Assembly (NCBI GenBank): GCA_034435955.1
Contig: DAOTWA010000007.1
Location: 12,724 to 76,723 of the forward strand
Direction of reading: 5' to 3'
DNA length: 64,000 nt
Source: DAOTWA01 sp034435955
Lineage (GTDB): Bacteria > Chloroflexota > Anaerolineae > Anaerolineales > Anaerolineaceae
In this document: piece after piece, positions 35,078 through 44,247 of the stretch
Numbering within the stretch: the first letter of the stretch is position 1
Layout of the letters: each line of letters opens with the position of its first letter
Translations under genes and position numbers: made by a program
The notes under the pieces: generated by a model
Told to the model about the DNA's origin: nothing
The model's input: the letters and a program-made list of their open reading frames with translations, nothing else
Databases searched by the model: none

Positions 35078-35388
35078 TCGTTTTTTCGTGAGAAGATGAG
35101 CAGCGCTTTTTTTAGGATTTCACGCTCTTCCTCCACGTTGGCCAGCTCGCGCTGCAAGCGCCGTATCTCCGCTTTCGCGGCTTCCATTTCACTCGGAACG
35201 ATCTGAGCTGCCTGTCCGTCCTTCGCCACCACCTGGTAGCGTGACTTCCATTTTCCCAACAGCCCAGGCGTAATCCCCAGGTCTCGTTCCAGTTCTGCAG
35301 CGTTTTTTTCGCCCTTTTTGAGCAGCTCTAAGGCTTGCTGCTTGAATTCCGCTGTGAAGGCGCGATGTCTCTTTTCGCTCATGTTCAT
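35074..35388 (-). CDS. IS3 transposase, OrfA DNA-binding part
   Basis: 104 residues: a helix-turn-helix (RHRAFTAEFKQQALELLKKG, ELERDLGITPGLLGKWKSRY) followed by a leucine-zipper coil (EAAKAEIRRLQRELANVEEE) near the C-terminus. The 3' end carries the slippery heptamer A-AAA-AAC (plus strand GTTTTTT, 35080-35086), read in frame as AAA AAC, so a -1 shift would fuse OrfA to OrfB. The frameshift site is visible; its efficiency is not. Confidence 0.93.
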   Translation of the reverse strand: MNMSEKRHRAFTAEFKQQALELLKKGEKNAAELERDLGITPGLLGKWKSRYQVVAKDGQAAQIVPSEMEAAKAEIRRLQRELANVEEEREILKKALLIFSRKNE

Positions 35389-35520
35389 GCTCCTGATCTC
35401 TCTAGTCTAATCGATCAGGACATTGTTTGTGTCCACTTTTCTAAAACCATTCCAAATAGTCGCCAACTTTACTTTACAAGCAGTGTTTCCCCGCTTACCC
35501 TGCTCATGTCATGGAGTTCG

Positions 35521-36444
35521 TTAGCGAACGATCTGCGGCGTTACGGTTGGAGTTAGCGTACTTAAGGGTAACTGGATTGTCGGCAATGAAATAATGGTGG
35601 GGATACCCATACAGTTGGCTATGGTTATGTCCTCAAAGACCGGGCTGCGGCTCAGGATTTGCCCGGTGCGATCGGTCGCAACAAATTGGTAGTGTATCCT
35701 GGCCAAAGGAAACGAGCCTGCGCCCTGAAGTTTGCCGACTTCGATTTCCAAGGTGTAAAGACCATCCCCGCGGGCGGACATCGGCGTACCTGAATCCCAG
35801 CCGCTGTCTCCGCTACCATCTAATGCTCTCCAGCGAGTAAAGACCAGCATCCCCTGGACATTCTCCACCGGCGTGACCTTGACCTGGAAGGTAATCTTAT
35901 TTTCGCCACAGGTTCCGTTGAAAACCAGCGCGGGGAAGGAAGAATTGGAGAAAAGCCATGTGATCGTTGCAGGCGTGAACGTAGGTGTAGGGGTAAAAGT
36001 TGGCGTTGAGGTCAGGGACGGCGCAGGGGTGAAGGACGGAAGGGGCGTTGAGGTAGGGGCAACAACGACCACCTTCACTTCTGCGTATTCACTCCAGATT
36101 CCACCTTTGCTCAACGAGCGCACTTTCAGGGAATAGTCCCCCGGCGCAGGTGGCATCCAGTTGACGCGGAAGGTAACAAGGGATTTCCCCGCTTGCGAAC
36201 TGATGGGATTGGCTTGCACCTGATCGTTGACACTGAACTCACCCTGCTGCACCCCTTCAGGGTTGCTGCCATGAAATACAACTTCGTAAGGCGCAAGGGG
36301 GAGAACACTGCCGTCGCGCGGCGCGTCCAGCCACGCCTGCGATAGGCCGGTCTGCGGAGGAGGAGTGGTCTGAGACAAATTGCAGGCTTCTATCAACCAG
36401 GTCAGACTCAGTAAAATAAACAGGGATGGGTTTCTCATTTTCAT
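35521..36444 (-). CDS. Ig-like surface lipoprotein of unknown function
   Basis: 307 residues with a lipoprotein signal peptide ending in LIEAC (Cys about 21). Residues about 38-125 form an Ig-like beta-sandwich pattern (LDAPRDGSVLPLAPYEVVFH, VRSLSKGGIWSEYAEVKVVV). A Thr/Pro/Ser linker with PTSTPLPSFTPAPSLTSTPT-like repeats follows, then a second extracellular domain containing two conserved-looking Cys residues. The AT content is visibly higher than that of the flanking metabolic genes. It follows the 1017-residue protein on the same strand with 106 nt between them, so they may be one surface system. No known family recognised. Confidence 0.75.
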   Translation of the reverse strand: MKMRNPSLFILLSLTWLIEACNLSQTTPPPQTGLSQAWLDAPRDGSVLPLAPYEVVFHGSNPEGVQQGEFSVNDQVQANPISSQAGKSLVTFRVNWMPPAPGDYSLKVRSLSKGGIWSEYAEVKVVVVAPTSTPLPSFTPAPSLTSTPTFTPTPTFTPATITWLFSNSSFPALVFNGTCGENKITFQVKVTPVENVQGMLVFTRWRALDGSGDSGWDSGTPMSARGDGLYTLEIEVGKLQGAGSFPLARIHYQFVATDRTGQILSRSPVFEDITIANCMGIPTIISLPTIQLPLSTLTPTVTPQIVR

Positions 36445-36550
36445 TTTTCCTGATTATCTGCTTCCCTTCACGGATCGATAGCCCCTCAAAGGGTACAAAA
36501 ACAGTTCCGCGCTTCGGGATGATCGTAATTTCTGTCGGTCTTTCCCCATG

Positions 36551-39500
36551 TCACGGAGCGCAGGCGTTGCTCGGTTCCATCGTGAACCAGGTAGCCACAT
36601 CATCGCTGCAAGGCACCAGTTGAGAGTCCGATCCAGGGACAATCTGTCCCGGCAACCCGGGCGGTGTGCTCAGGCAATAGAGTTGCGCAGTTATCCAGAT
36701 GCGTCCCGATTTATAAAGGCAGGCCCAATCATTCGGCGGCAAGCCGCCATACAGACCGCCGACATCGTCCAGGGTCAAGCCGAGTTTCTCCAGTTCGTTC
36801 AGAAGCGCTAGAATGTGCTGAGGAATCAGATAATCATTGGCGGGTTGCAAATGTACCGGTATCGTGACCGATTGACCCGGTCCCATAGACGGAATGGGGA
36901 TACTCTCGCTCTGGAAAGGCGAACCGCTGATCTCTCCTGTGATGGGCACAGCGATGGAGATGTAGTCTGTTTGCGTAGAAGAAGAAGGAAGGAATTCTTG
37001 ATTCCCGATTTGAACTCCTTTGGGTTTTTTGAAGTATTTATAGGAATAGTAAAGCGTTTTGCCGTCCAGAAACGGATTGACCTCCTTGATTTTCAATCGC
37101 ACCACATAAGCCGGTCGATTCTCGTACTGATACAGGGGGGTATCCTTCAAAATATTGGTCACCTTGATCGTAACGAGTGCCGGCTGTGTGATCCCTTCCA
37201 GCACAGCCTCTGTTTCAACTCCTGGAGGCAAACACAGGGGAGATTTACCAATCACTTTCGCCTGCTCTGCGCTCACACAGCCCGGCTGACCCTGGCTCTT
37301 CTCCAAAGTTTCAAATGCCTTATCCAGAACGTCATGCACCGCGCTTTTGCACACGTCCGAACAGGGAACTCCGGCCTCCGAAGCTGCAAGATCGATCATA
37401 TAATCAATACCGGCGTTTTTTAGTTCATCGAACGTAGGCAGAGAGGGCGGAATTCCAGTAAAGTAGGTCATGCCGATTTCCAGACCTGTCATCAACCGGC
37501 TTTTACAGGTCTGGCCGCATTCAATTCCCAGGGTATTGATGACCTCCGCAATAACATCAACGATACTGGCTTTCAGTTCGTTGAATAATTCAGTGATCGA
37601 ATTCCAGATTTCCTCCAGTGCACCCCCAATTGCTTCCATTCCCTCTTCAAGCCACGATTTATCCTCTTCTTTGTAAGGCGCCGGGCAGACAGGCCAGTGG
37701 TTGATCATCGCCTGATAAAGTTGATCGTAATAATTATTAACCAACGATGTAACGAGGCTGTCCTCGACGGTAGAGGGCAACGATTCTCGAACCGAATTCA
37801 AGATGGTGTTGTAATCCAGGTTCTGGATGTAAACGCATCCCCACAGGTTTGGATCGCCCCAATTAATGGGTGAAAATGAGGTGATTTCAACCCGATAGGT
37901 ATCGGGCAAATGGTTGAGAATCACCGGCTCAACAGTGGTTTCGCCGGCCTGGTAGCGAATGACCACTGTATTCGACGGGCGGCCGGCGGGCTGGTTGCCC
38001 CTCATTGGGATAATGCGGGCATAGAGCGTGCGGGGTTCCCCGGTCGAGGAAAGGTTCAAGAGCGAAGAAACCCTCGTCTGAAGCTGATCAAAATAGGGAG
38101 TTAAGTTCTCAACACAGGTTGATGGTGCAGGCGAATACTGTTCCAGATGGGCAAAATCCACTGTAAAACTTCCTCCCGTCTCACCCTCCACACAGCCGGA
38201 AGCCAGCAGACCCCGCGGACGGGGATGGAAGTTGCTGTCAAAGGGCATGGAGGCAATCTGCCACAGAGCGTTAGTCGTGCCGGGAACATTGCTCACCCAG
38301 TAAAATTCGTGAACCTGATTGGAATTATCCGAGGCGATAATGGCATAATGTGAGCGGAAGGTGGAGGCAACATCGCCGGTGCAACCGGTGCCCAGGTTGC
38401 AAATTTTCAGGTCGGTAAAATTCAGGTCAATGTGCTGCCTGCCCAGTGCAATGAGCGTATCATTTTGCCAGCCCCAAACCTCTACATCGAGTGTTTCCAC
38501 CGGCTCCGGTGAGGAAACGATGAGCCCTTCCAGAAAATTTGACAAATCAAGGGCTTTTCCGTCAGGAGCCAGAAATTGATTGGGCGGGTTCGGGAACCGA
38601 TCATAAGGTTGTTGATTGACCGAGAAGTAGAAATAAGCCCATTGAACTTCTTGCGTTAAAGTCAGTGTTTTGCTGTCAAAAGACGAGCCTTCTGCCGCCT
38701 GACAATCTGCGTCGTTAAATTCGACCTGAATCGGATTGCTGGGCGCTTCTCCGCCGCCATTAAAAGCAGAGACATAGTACTGCAGGGGGCCCTTCTGGTC
38801 GGGGTCGGTGTATTGAAAAATTCCCGTGCCTGGGCTGCTGCCCAATTCATCAATGCGCTTAAAAGCGGAACTGCCGGGTCCGGCGCGATAAACGAAGAAA
38901 CCGGTTTCATCTTCTGAATTGTCGGCAATATAGAGTTTAACGGTACAGCCATCAACGCTGGCGTTTAAGGTGGGAGAGGCGGTCAGTTTTTGAGAACTAA
39001 AAAGGTTGCGTTCCATCCAGAGCGCAAATCGGTTGGGTCTATTCTCTGGCGCTGGAGGGGCGACTGGCGGCGGTACAACCCCGGCAGAGCCCGCCTCCGG
39101 CAACTGCAGAGGCATGCCGGGAATCAACGCGGGATTTCCCTTTTCATCTACCCGGGATAAGTCGAGAAAATTGAAACCTGCCGCCGGGTCGACATAAATG
39201 TATACCAGATTGGAGAAAACAATTTTCCCCGTACCGGTTGTAGCGCGAACCAGCAAAGTATGGTTGCCGGATTTACCCGGCATCCATTGCCATTGGGCGC
39301 TAGTTTGCGCCTGACCGTCTTTCCAGGTCGGGGTTTTTGTACTGATCAGGCGGCCATCAGCCCATAGTTCGATAGCCTTAATTTCGTTCTGAGAGATGAT
39401 CAGCGCGCCAACCGGGACGAACGCATCTGCTGGCCAACGGCTCTCCTGCGAGGGATGGAGTATCGTCACCATGACGGAACGTTCGTTTGAAGAAAGTTGT

Positions 39501-39604
39501 GTTTCGGCATCCGGCAGCCGGAAAATACACCAGATTACAGAAAAGGCAATCACTGCCAAGATCAAGAATATCAACCCAAAGAGGAAAAAGCGCCTGTTCT
39601 TCAT
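36551..39604 (-). CDS. Large membrane-anchored extracellular protein, unknown
   Basis: 1017 residues. One membrane segment near the N-terminus (FFLFGLIFLILAVIAFSVIW) anchors an otherwise extracellular chain. Residues about 45-140 resemble the Ig-like domain of the adjacent lipoprotein (AIELWADGRLISTKTPTWKD, NHTLLVRATTGTGKIVFSNL). A fibronectin-like section with DNSEDETGFFVYRAGPGSSA follows at about 230-300, then a long region with several Cys pairs (LGTGCTGD; LGIECGQTCKSRL; GVPCSDVCKSAV) suggesting disulfides, and a C-terminal beta-rich domain. No catalytic motif is seen. The start has no clear ribosome site. AT-richer than its surroundings. Confidence 0.7.
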   Translation of the reverse strand: MKNRRFFLFGLIFLILAVIAFSVIWCIFRLPDAETQLSSNERSVMVTILHPSQESRWPADAFVPVGALIISQNEIKAIELWADGRLISTKTPTWKDGQAQTSAQWQWMPGKSGNHTLLVRATTGTGKIVFSNLVYIYVDPAAGFNFLDLSRVDEKGNPALIPGMPLQLPEAGSAGVVPPPVAPPAPENRPNRFALWMERNLFSSQKLTASPTLNASVDGCTVKLYIADNSEDETGFFVYRAGPGSSAFKRIDELGSSPGTGIFQYTDPDQKGPLQYYVSAFNGGGEAPSNPIQVEFNDADCQAAEGSSFDSKTLTLTQEVQWAYFYFSVNQQPYDRFPNPPNQFLAPDGKALDLSNFLEGLIVSSPEPVETLDVEVWGWQNDTLIALGRQHIDLNFTDLKICNLGTGCTGDVASTFRSHYAIIASDNSNQVHEFYWVSNVPGTTNALWQIASMPFDSNFHPRPRGLLASGCVEGETGGSFTVDFAHLEQYSPAPSTCVENLTPYFDQLQTRVSSLLNLSSTGEPRTLYARIIPMRGNQPAGRPSNTVVIRYQAGETTVEPVILNHLPDTYRVEITSFSPINWGDPNLWGCVYIQNLDYNTILNSVRESLPSTVEDSLVTSLVNNYYDQLYQAMINHWPVCPAPYKEEDKSWLEEGMEAIGGALEEIWNSITELFNELKASIVDVIAEVINTLGIECGQTCKSRLMTGLEIGMTYFTGIPPSLPTFDELKNAGIDYMIDLAASEAGVPCSDVCKSAVHDVLDKAFETLEKSQGQPGCVSAEQAKVIGKSPLCLPPGVETEAVLEGITQPALVTIKVTNILKDTPLYQYENRPAYVVRLKIKEVNPFLDGKTLYYSYKYFKKPKGVQIGNQEFLPSSSTQTDYISIAVPITGEISGSPFQSESIPIPSMGPGQSVTIPVHLQPANDYLIPQHILALLNELEKLGLTLDDVGGLYGGLPPNDWACLYKSGRIWITAQLYCLSTPPGLPGQIVPGSDSQLVPCSDDVATWFTMEPSNACAP

Positions 39605-39930
39605 TTTTTATTTTTCGCATGGAACGATCCAATGCCAAGAATCGAAAACCTTCATGCACCAGGGTTTGTGAAATGCCCCCTCCGCCAAGATCATATGCAC
39701 GCGAAAGCGCTGATTCAAATTCTCAAGGAGAACGGATACGCTGTATGCCCGACATAAAGCTGACCGAAGAGGAACTTTTTACCGGATTGTTGCCGTATTA
39801 TTTTGAACGTTGATAGAGAAATAGTTGATTATAAAAGTATATACCAAAATTTGGGATTGTGCAAGGTTTTTTTCTGTAAATTCGATCAAGTGCTTCCTCT
39901 GAAAGAAAAAAGAACGAGCTACTTCGAACC
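39605..39930. other. AT-rich spacer with no supportable gene
   Basis: About 325 bp between the large surface protein and the IS256-type remnant. Short open frames occur on both strands, including a 41-codon plus-strand frame from 39,635, but none has a ribosome site plus recognisable content. The AT richness and flanking remnants suggest decayed mobile DNA. Confidence 0.6.
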
Positions 39931-40104
39931 TTAAAAAGTCATATATGTTCTGCCGGTCAGCCATTCATCACTAATTTCGTTGAGCACGGCGGAAACCAGG
40001 CGCAGGCAGGAAGCCTGGTTGGGGAAGATACTCACCACGCGAGCCCTGCGGCGGATTTCCCGATGTAGGCGTTCCACACCATTGGTGGTCCGGATCACGG
40101 CGAT
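39931..40104 (-). pseudogene. IS256-type transposase C-terminal remnant
   Basis: 57 codons read RTTNGVERLHREIRRRARVV, SIFPNQASCLRLVSAVLNEI and SDEWLTGRTYM before a TAA at 39933-39931. This is the conserved C-terminal box of IS256/MULE-type transposases. The rest of the gene is absent; sequence identity ends near 40,104, about 110 nt before icd. Confidence 0.85.
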
Positions 40105-40180
40105 CAATCAAGATTAGAGGGAACATTGGATTGAACTATTCCTATTTGGATGATTTTGATTAAAATTAGGAGGTCGAACC

Positions 40181-40255
40181 GTGATTTTTATTTTCGGAAG
40201 GTGGAATTTCCCATGTCCAACGTACAAGTGGTCGTGCCTGAAGGTGAGAAGATAG
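40181..40255 (+). other. Possible leader ORF overlapping the icd start
   Basis: GTG at 40181 is preceded by AGGAGG at 40168-40173, a stronger ribosome site than that of icd, and opens 24 codons that end in TAG at 40255 inside icd, in a different frame. Its product would be VIFIFGRWNFPCPTYKWSC-like. It may be a translational coupling ORF, or a chance Shine-Dalgarno. Confidence 0.3.
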
Positions 40256-41514
40256 CCATCCATAATGGGAAGCTGGAGGTGCCCGATCGGCCGATCCTGC
40301 CTTTCATCGAGGGGGATGGCATCGGGCCGGATATCTGGGCTGCGGCCCACAAGGTATTCGACGCGGCGGTGCAGAAAGCTTATGGCGGGCGGCGCTCGAT
40401 CGCCTGGATGGAGGTCTATGCCGGGGAGAAAGCGTTCAAGAAGTTCAACACCTGGCTGCCTGATGAAACGATTCAGGCGTTTCGTGAGTTTATTGTGGGC
40501 ATCAAGGGACCCCTGACCACTCCGGTTGGCGGCGGGATACGGTCGCTGAACGTAGCCTTGCGGAAAGACCTGGATCTGTATGCCTGCCAGCGTCCGGTGC
40601 GCTGGTTCAAAGGGGTTCCGTCTCCGGTCAAAAGTCCCGAGCTGGTCAATATCGTGATCTTCCGCGAAAACACCGAAGACATTTACACCGGCATTGAGTT
40701 CGAAATGGGAACACCGGAGAACGAACGCTTCCGGCGGCTTCTTAAAGAAAACTTCCCTGAAGAATATGAGAAGATCCGCTTTCCGGATACAGCGGGTTTC
40801 GGCATCAAGCCCATATCTAAAGAAGGCACCGCCCGGTTGGTGCGCGCCGCGATCCGTTGGGCGCTGGAGAATCACCGCCGCTCGGTCACTCTGGTGCACA
40901 AGGGGAACATCATGAAGTACACCGAAGGCGCCTTCCGCAAGTGGGGCTACGAGGTGGCGGAGCAGGAGTTCGGGGATCGGATTTACACCAACCTGCAGTG
41001 GGAACGCACCAATGCAGAAAAAGGCGAGCAAGCTGCCAACGCCGAGCAAGAGGCGGCGATCAAAGCGGGTAAGCTGCTGGTCAAGGATGTGATCGCCGAC
41101 ATCGTCTATCAGCTCACCCTCACCCAGCCACACCAGTTCGATGTGATTGCCACAATGAATTTGAATGGAGACTACCTGTCGGACGCCATTGCGGCGCAGG
41201 TGGGCGGGGTGGGAATCGCTCCTGGAGGGAATATCAACTTCGAGACGGGCGTGGCCGTTTTTGAAGCCACCCACGGCACGGCGCCCAAATATGCGGGCAA
41301 AAATGTGGCGAATCCAAGCTCGGTGATCCTTTCGGGTGAAATGATGTTTTGTTATTTGGGCTGGTCTGAGGCTGCTGATTTGATCGTCAAGGGCATCGAA
41401 GGGGCGGTTGCCGCCAAAACGGTCACTTATGATCTACAAAGGTTGATGGATGGCGCCACATTGTTGAGCACTTCTGAATTCGGTGACGCGATCATCCAGC
41501 ACATGGACGATTAG
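40213..41514 (+). CDS. icd: NADP-type isocitrate dehydrogenase
   Basis: 433 residues; TCA enzyme oxidatively decarboxylating isocitrate. ATG at 40213 follows GGAAGGTGGA and gives MSNVQVVVPEGEKI. FIEGDGIGPDIW, GGIRSLNVALRKDLDLYACQ (substrate-binding Ser and Arg), ENTEDIYTGIEF and NLNGDYLSDAIAAQVGG are classic. HGTAPKYAGKNVANPSSVIL retains the Lys-Tyr pair and a Val that define NADP preference in the E. coli-type enzyme. The length agrees with the homodimeric bacterial form. It is immediately upstream of acnA. Confidence 0.96.
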   Translation: MSNVQVVVPEGEKIAIHNGKLEVPDRPILPFIEGDGIGPDIWAAAHKVFDAAVQKAYGGRRSIAWMEVYAGEKAFKKFNTWLPDETIQAFREFIVGIKGPLTTPVGGGIRSLNVALRKDLDLYACQRPVRWFKGVPSPVKSPELVNIVIFRENTEDIYTGIEFEMGTPENERFRRLLKENFPEEYEKIRFPDTAGFGIKPISKEGTARLVRAAIRWALENHRRSVTLVHKGNIMKYTEGAFRKWGYEVAEQEFGDRIYTNLQWERTNAEKGEQAANAEQEAAIKAGKLLVKDVIADIVYQLTLTQPHQFDVIATMNLNGDYLSDAIAAQVGGVGIAPGGNINFETGVAVFEATHGTAPKYAGKNVANPSSVILSGEMMFCYLGWSEAADLIVKGIEGAVAAKTVTYDLQRLMDGATLLSTSEFGDAIIQHMDD

Positions 41515-41535
41515 GCTCGGGGAGAGGGAGAAAAA

Positions 41536-44247
41536 ATGCCGGCTAACGATATCGATGTCCGCGCAGAGATGGCAGTTGGCGCGGAGAAATACACGATCTA
41601 TTCTCTTTCTGAGCTGGAACGGCGTGGTCTTGGCCGTTTAGGGCGGCTGCCGATATCCATCCGCGTGTTGCTCGAATCGGCAGCCCGCAATCTCGGCAGG
41701 CGCGGCGTTTCCGTGGAAGATGTGATTCACCTGGCGGCATGGGAGCCAGCTCAGGAGGAGCGGCCTTCATTCCCGTTCTTCCCCGGGCGGGTGTTGATGC
41801 AGGATTTTACCGGCGTGCCGGTGGTGGTGGACCTGGCCGCCATGCGGGCCGCCATGCAGCGTCTGGGCGGCGATCCGGAAAAGGTGAATCCGCGCATACC
41901 GGTGGATCTGGTCATCGACCACTCTGTGCAGGTGGATTATTACGGCAGCGCGGAAGCCTTTAAGAAGAACGCTGCGCTTGAGTTCGAGCGCAACCGGGAG
42001 CGGTATGAATTTCTCCATTGGGCGCAGAAGGCATTCGATCATATACGAGTGGTGCCGCCATCTACGGGAATCGTGCATCAAGTCAATATCGAATATCTAA
42101 CCAAGGTGGTGCTGACCCGGCGGATCAACGGTCAAACCTTGGCCTTCCCGGACACGCTGGTGGGCACTGATTCGCATACCACCATGGTCAATGGGCTGGG
42201 GGTGGTCGGTTGGGGAGTGGGCGGCATTGAGGCCATTGCCTCGATGCTTGAGCAGCCCGTGGAGATGCCCATTCCCGACGTTGTCGGCTTCAAGTTGCGG
42301 GGACGCCTGCGCGAGGGTGTCACTCCCACAGACCTGACGCTTACCATCACCCAAATGCTTCGCGCTAAGGGAGTGGTGGGCAAGTTCGTCGAATTCTTCG
42401 GCCCCGGCCTGGACGGCGTGGCGGTCACCGACCGGGCGATGATTGCCAACATGTCGCCCGAAAACGGCGCCACGATCACGTTTTTCCCGGTCGACGAACA
42501 GACGCTGGATTACCTGCGCCTGACCGGCCGCCCGGCGGAGCTGATCGCTCTGGTGGAGCGGTACTGCAAGGAGCAAGGTCTGTTTCGCACCGAAGAAACG
42601 CCCGATCCCGAGTACAGCGACGTGCTTGAGCTGGATCTGGGGACAGTGGAGCCAAGCCTGGCCGGCCCCAAGCGGCCTCAAGATCGGGTCGGCCTGCCAC
42701 TGGTGAAGGCAAATTTCCGCCAGGCGCTGACGGCTCCGCGCGAAAAAGGCGGCTACGCCGTGCGCCCAGAGGATGCCGGACTTCAGGTTGACCTCCGCAT
42801 GGACGGCCACATTGTCCGGATCAAGCACGGCTCGGTGGTCATCGCCGCGATCACCTCGTGCACCAATACATCCAACCCATTCGTGATGATTGGGGCCGGA
42901 TTGCTGGCGAAGAAAGCGGTCGAGAAGGGCCTTTCGGTGCCGCCATTCGTGAAGACCAGTCTGGCACCTGGCTCGCGGGTAGTCACAGCTTACCTGGAGA
43001 AGGCTGGATTGATGGAGCCGCTCGAGGCGCTGGGCTTTAGTCTGGTCGGTTATGGGTGCACCACCTGTATTGGCAACTCGGGTCCGCTGGCACCTGAGAT
43101 CGCCAAGGTCATCGCCGACGAGAACCTGGTGGTGGCGGCGGTGCTATCCGGAAACAGGAATTTTGAAGGCCGGGTCAATCCGTCCACCCAGGCCAATTAC
43201 CTGGCCTCGCCGCCGCTGGTGGTGGCCTACGCCCTGGCCGGCACGGTGGATGTGGATCTGGCCAGCGAACCCCTCGGCACCGGCAAGGACGGCGAACCAG
43301 TCTACCTGAGCGATATCTGGCCTTCCTCGGCGGAAATTATGGAAGCAATCACCCGTACGATCGACGCAGAGATGTTCCGCCAGAACTACCTGGATGTGCT
43401 GACCGGCAATCAGACGTGGAATGAGATCCAAAGCTCAGGCGGGAGCCTATACCACTGGGATCCTGGATCGACGTACATCCAGGAACCCCCATATTTCGAC
43501 GATTTGAAAGTCGAGCCGCCGCCTCCCCAGCCAATCCGGGGTGCGCGGGTGCTAGTTCTTTTGGGCGATTCGGTCACCACCGACCATATCTCACCGGCCG
43601 GAGCGATCCCGGTCAATAGCCCGGCAGGCCGATACCTAATCTCGCTGGGCGTGGATGTGAAGGATTTCAATTCTTATGGGTCACGGCGCGGCAATGATAG
43701 GGTGCTCACGCGGGGTACGTTCGGCAATATCAGGCTGAAGAACCGTCTGGCTCCGGGCGTGGAAGGCGGTTTCACTATCCACCTGCCGGACGGGGAACCG
43801 ATGAGCATCTACGATGCGGCCATGCGCTACAGGCAGGAAGGGGTGCCGCTGCTGGTCATCGCCGGCAAGGACTACGGCACCGGCTCCAGCCGCGACTGGG
43901 CTGCCAAGGGCACTCTGCTGCTGGGCGTGCGTGCGGTACTGGCCGAATCCTTCGAGCGCATTCACCGCTCCAACCTGGTCGGCATGGGGGTGGTACCGCT
44001 GCAATTCGAAGCGGGGCAAAATGCGGACAGCCTGGGTTTGACGGGCAGGGAGGTCTACGACCTGGAGGGGCTGGAAACCCCGGCCATTCACGGGAAAGTG
44101 CGCGTGCGCGCAGTGCGCGAGGATGGCGGCGAGGTGCGCTTTAGCGCCATAGCACGGCTGGACACGCCGATCGAGCTGGTGTATTACCGCAACCGCGGCA
44201 TCATGCAGACGGCGCTGTATGACTTGCTGCGCGATAAGGCGGCATGA
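41536..44247 (+). CDS. acnA: Aconitate hydratase A
   Basis: 903 residues, [4Fe-4S] enzyme interconverting citrate and isocitrate. N-terminal IYSLSELERRGLGRLGRLP and PFFPGRVLMQDFTGVPVVVD match the AcnA/IRP branch. Cluster ligands are in SCTNTSNPFVM and GCTTCIGNSGPL; catalytic residues occur in DSHTTMVNGLGVVGWGVGGI and in the swivel domain YGTGSSRDWAAKG. GGGAG ribosome site; 21 nt after icd, so one operon. The apo-form can bind RNA in other bacteria. Confidence 0.97.
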   Translation: MPANDIDVRAEMAVGAEKYTIYSLSELERRGLGRLGRLPISIRVLLESAARNLGRRGVSVEDVIHLAAWEPAQEERPSFPFFPGRVLMQDFTGVPVVVDLAAMRAAMQRLGGDPEKVNPRIPVDLVIDHSVQVDYYGSAEAFKKNAALEFERNRERYEFLHWAQKAFDHIRVVPPSTGIVHQVNIEYLTKVVLTRRINGQTLAFPDTLVGTDSHTTMVNGLGVVGWGVGGIEAIASMLEQPVEMPIPDVVGFKLRGRLREGVTPTDLTLTITQMLRAKGVVGKFVEFFGPGLDGVAVTDRAMIANMSPENGATITFFPVDEQTLDYLRLTGRPAELIALVERYCKEQGLFRTEETPDPEYSDVLELDLGTVEPSLAGPKRPQDRVGLPLVKANFRQALTAPREKGGYAVRPEDAGLQVDLRMDGHIVRIKHGSVVIAAITSCTNTSNPFVMIGAGLLAKKAVEKGLSVPPFVKTSLAPGSRVVTAYLEKAGLMEPLEALGFSLVGYGCTTCIGNSGPLAPEIAKVIADENLVVAAVLSGNRNFEGRVNPSTQANYLASPPLVVAYALAGTVDVDLASEPLGTGKDGEPVYLSDIWPSSAEIMEAITRTIDAEMFRQNYLDVLTGNQTWNEIQSSGGSLYHWDPGSTYIQEPPYFDDLKVEPPPPQPIRGARVLVLLGDSVTTDHISPAGAIPVNSPAGRYLISLGVDVKDFNSYGSRRGNDRVLTRGTFGNIRLKNRLAPGVEGGFTIHLPDGEPMSIYDAAMRYRQEGVPLLVIAGKDYGTGSSRDWAAKGTLLLGVRAVLAESFERIHRSNLVGMGVVPLQFEAGQNADSLGLTGREVYDLEGLETPAIHGKVRVRAVREDGGEVRFSAIARLDTPIELVYYRNRGIMQTALYDLLRDKAA

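Larger units (their letters stand above)
34201..35442 (-). mobile_element. IS3-family insertion sequence
   Basis: Bounded by imperfect inverted repeats of about 25 nt: left end GAAAAAGTGGACAGGATTAA with TGTCC, right end (reverse complement) AGAAAAGTGGACACAAACAA with TGTCC, 19 matches of 25. It contains orfA and orfB overlapping by 4 nt with an A-AAA-AAC slippery site. Total length of about 1.24 kb is normal for IS3. The direct repeats of the target could not be confidently read. The reading frames are intact, so it may be active. Confidence 0.88.

Noticed and set aside
39487..39813. Short plus-strand frames in the AT-rich spacer
   Set aside because: Overlapping frames of 86 and 108 codons have no ribosome site or conserved pattern, and lie next to decaying mobile DNA.
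40114..41274. 386-codon minus-strand frame opposite icd
   Set aside because: Runs antisense through icd, whose motifs are strongly conserved. No ribosome site; shadow.
42097..42828. 243-codon minus-strand frame opposite acnA
   Set aside because: Antisense to a conserved aconitase; no recognisable content.
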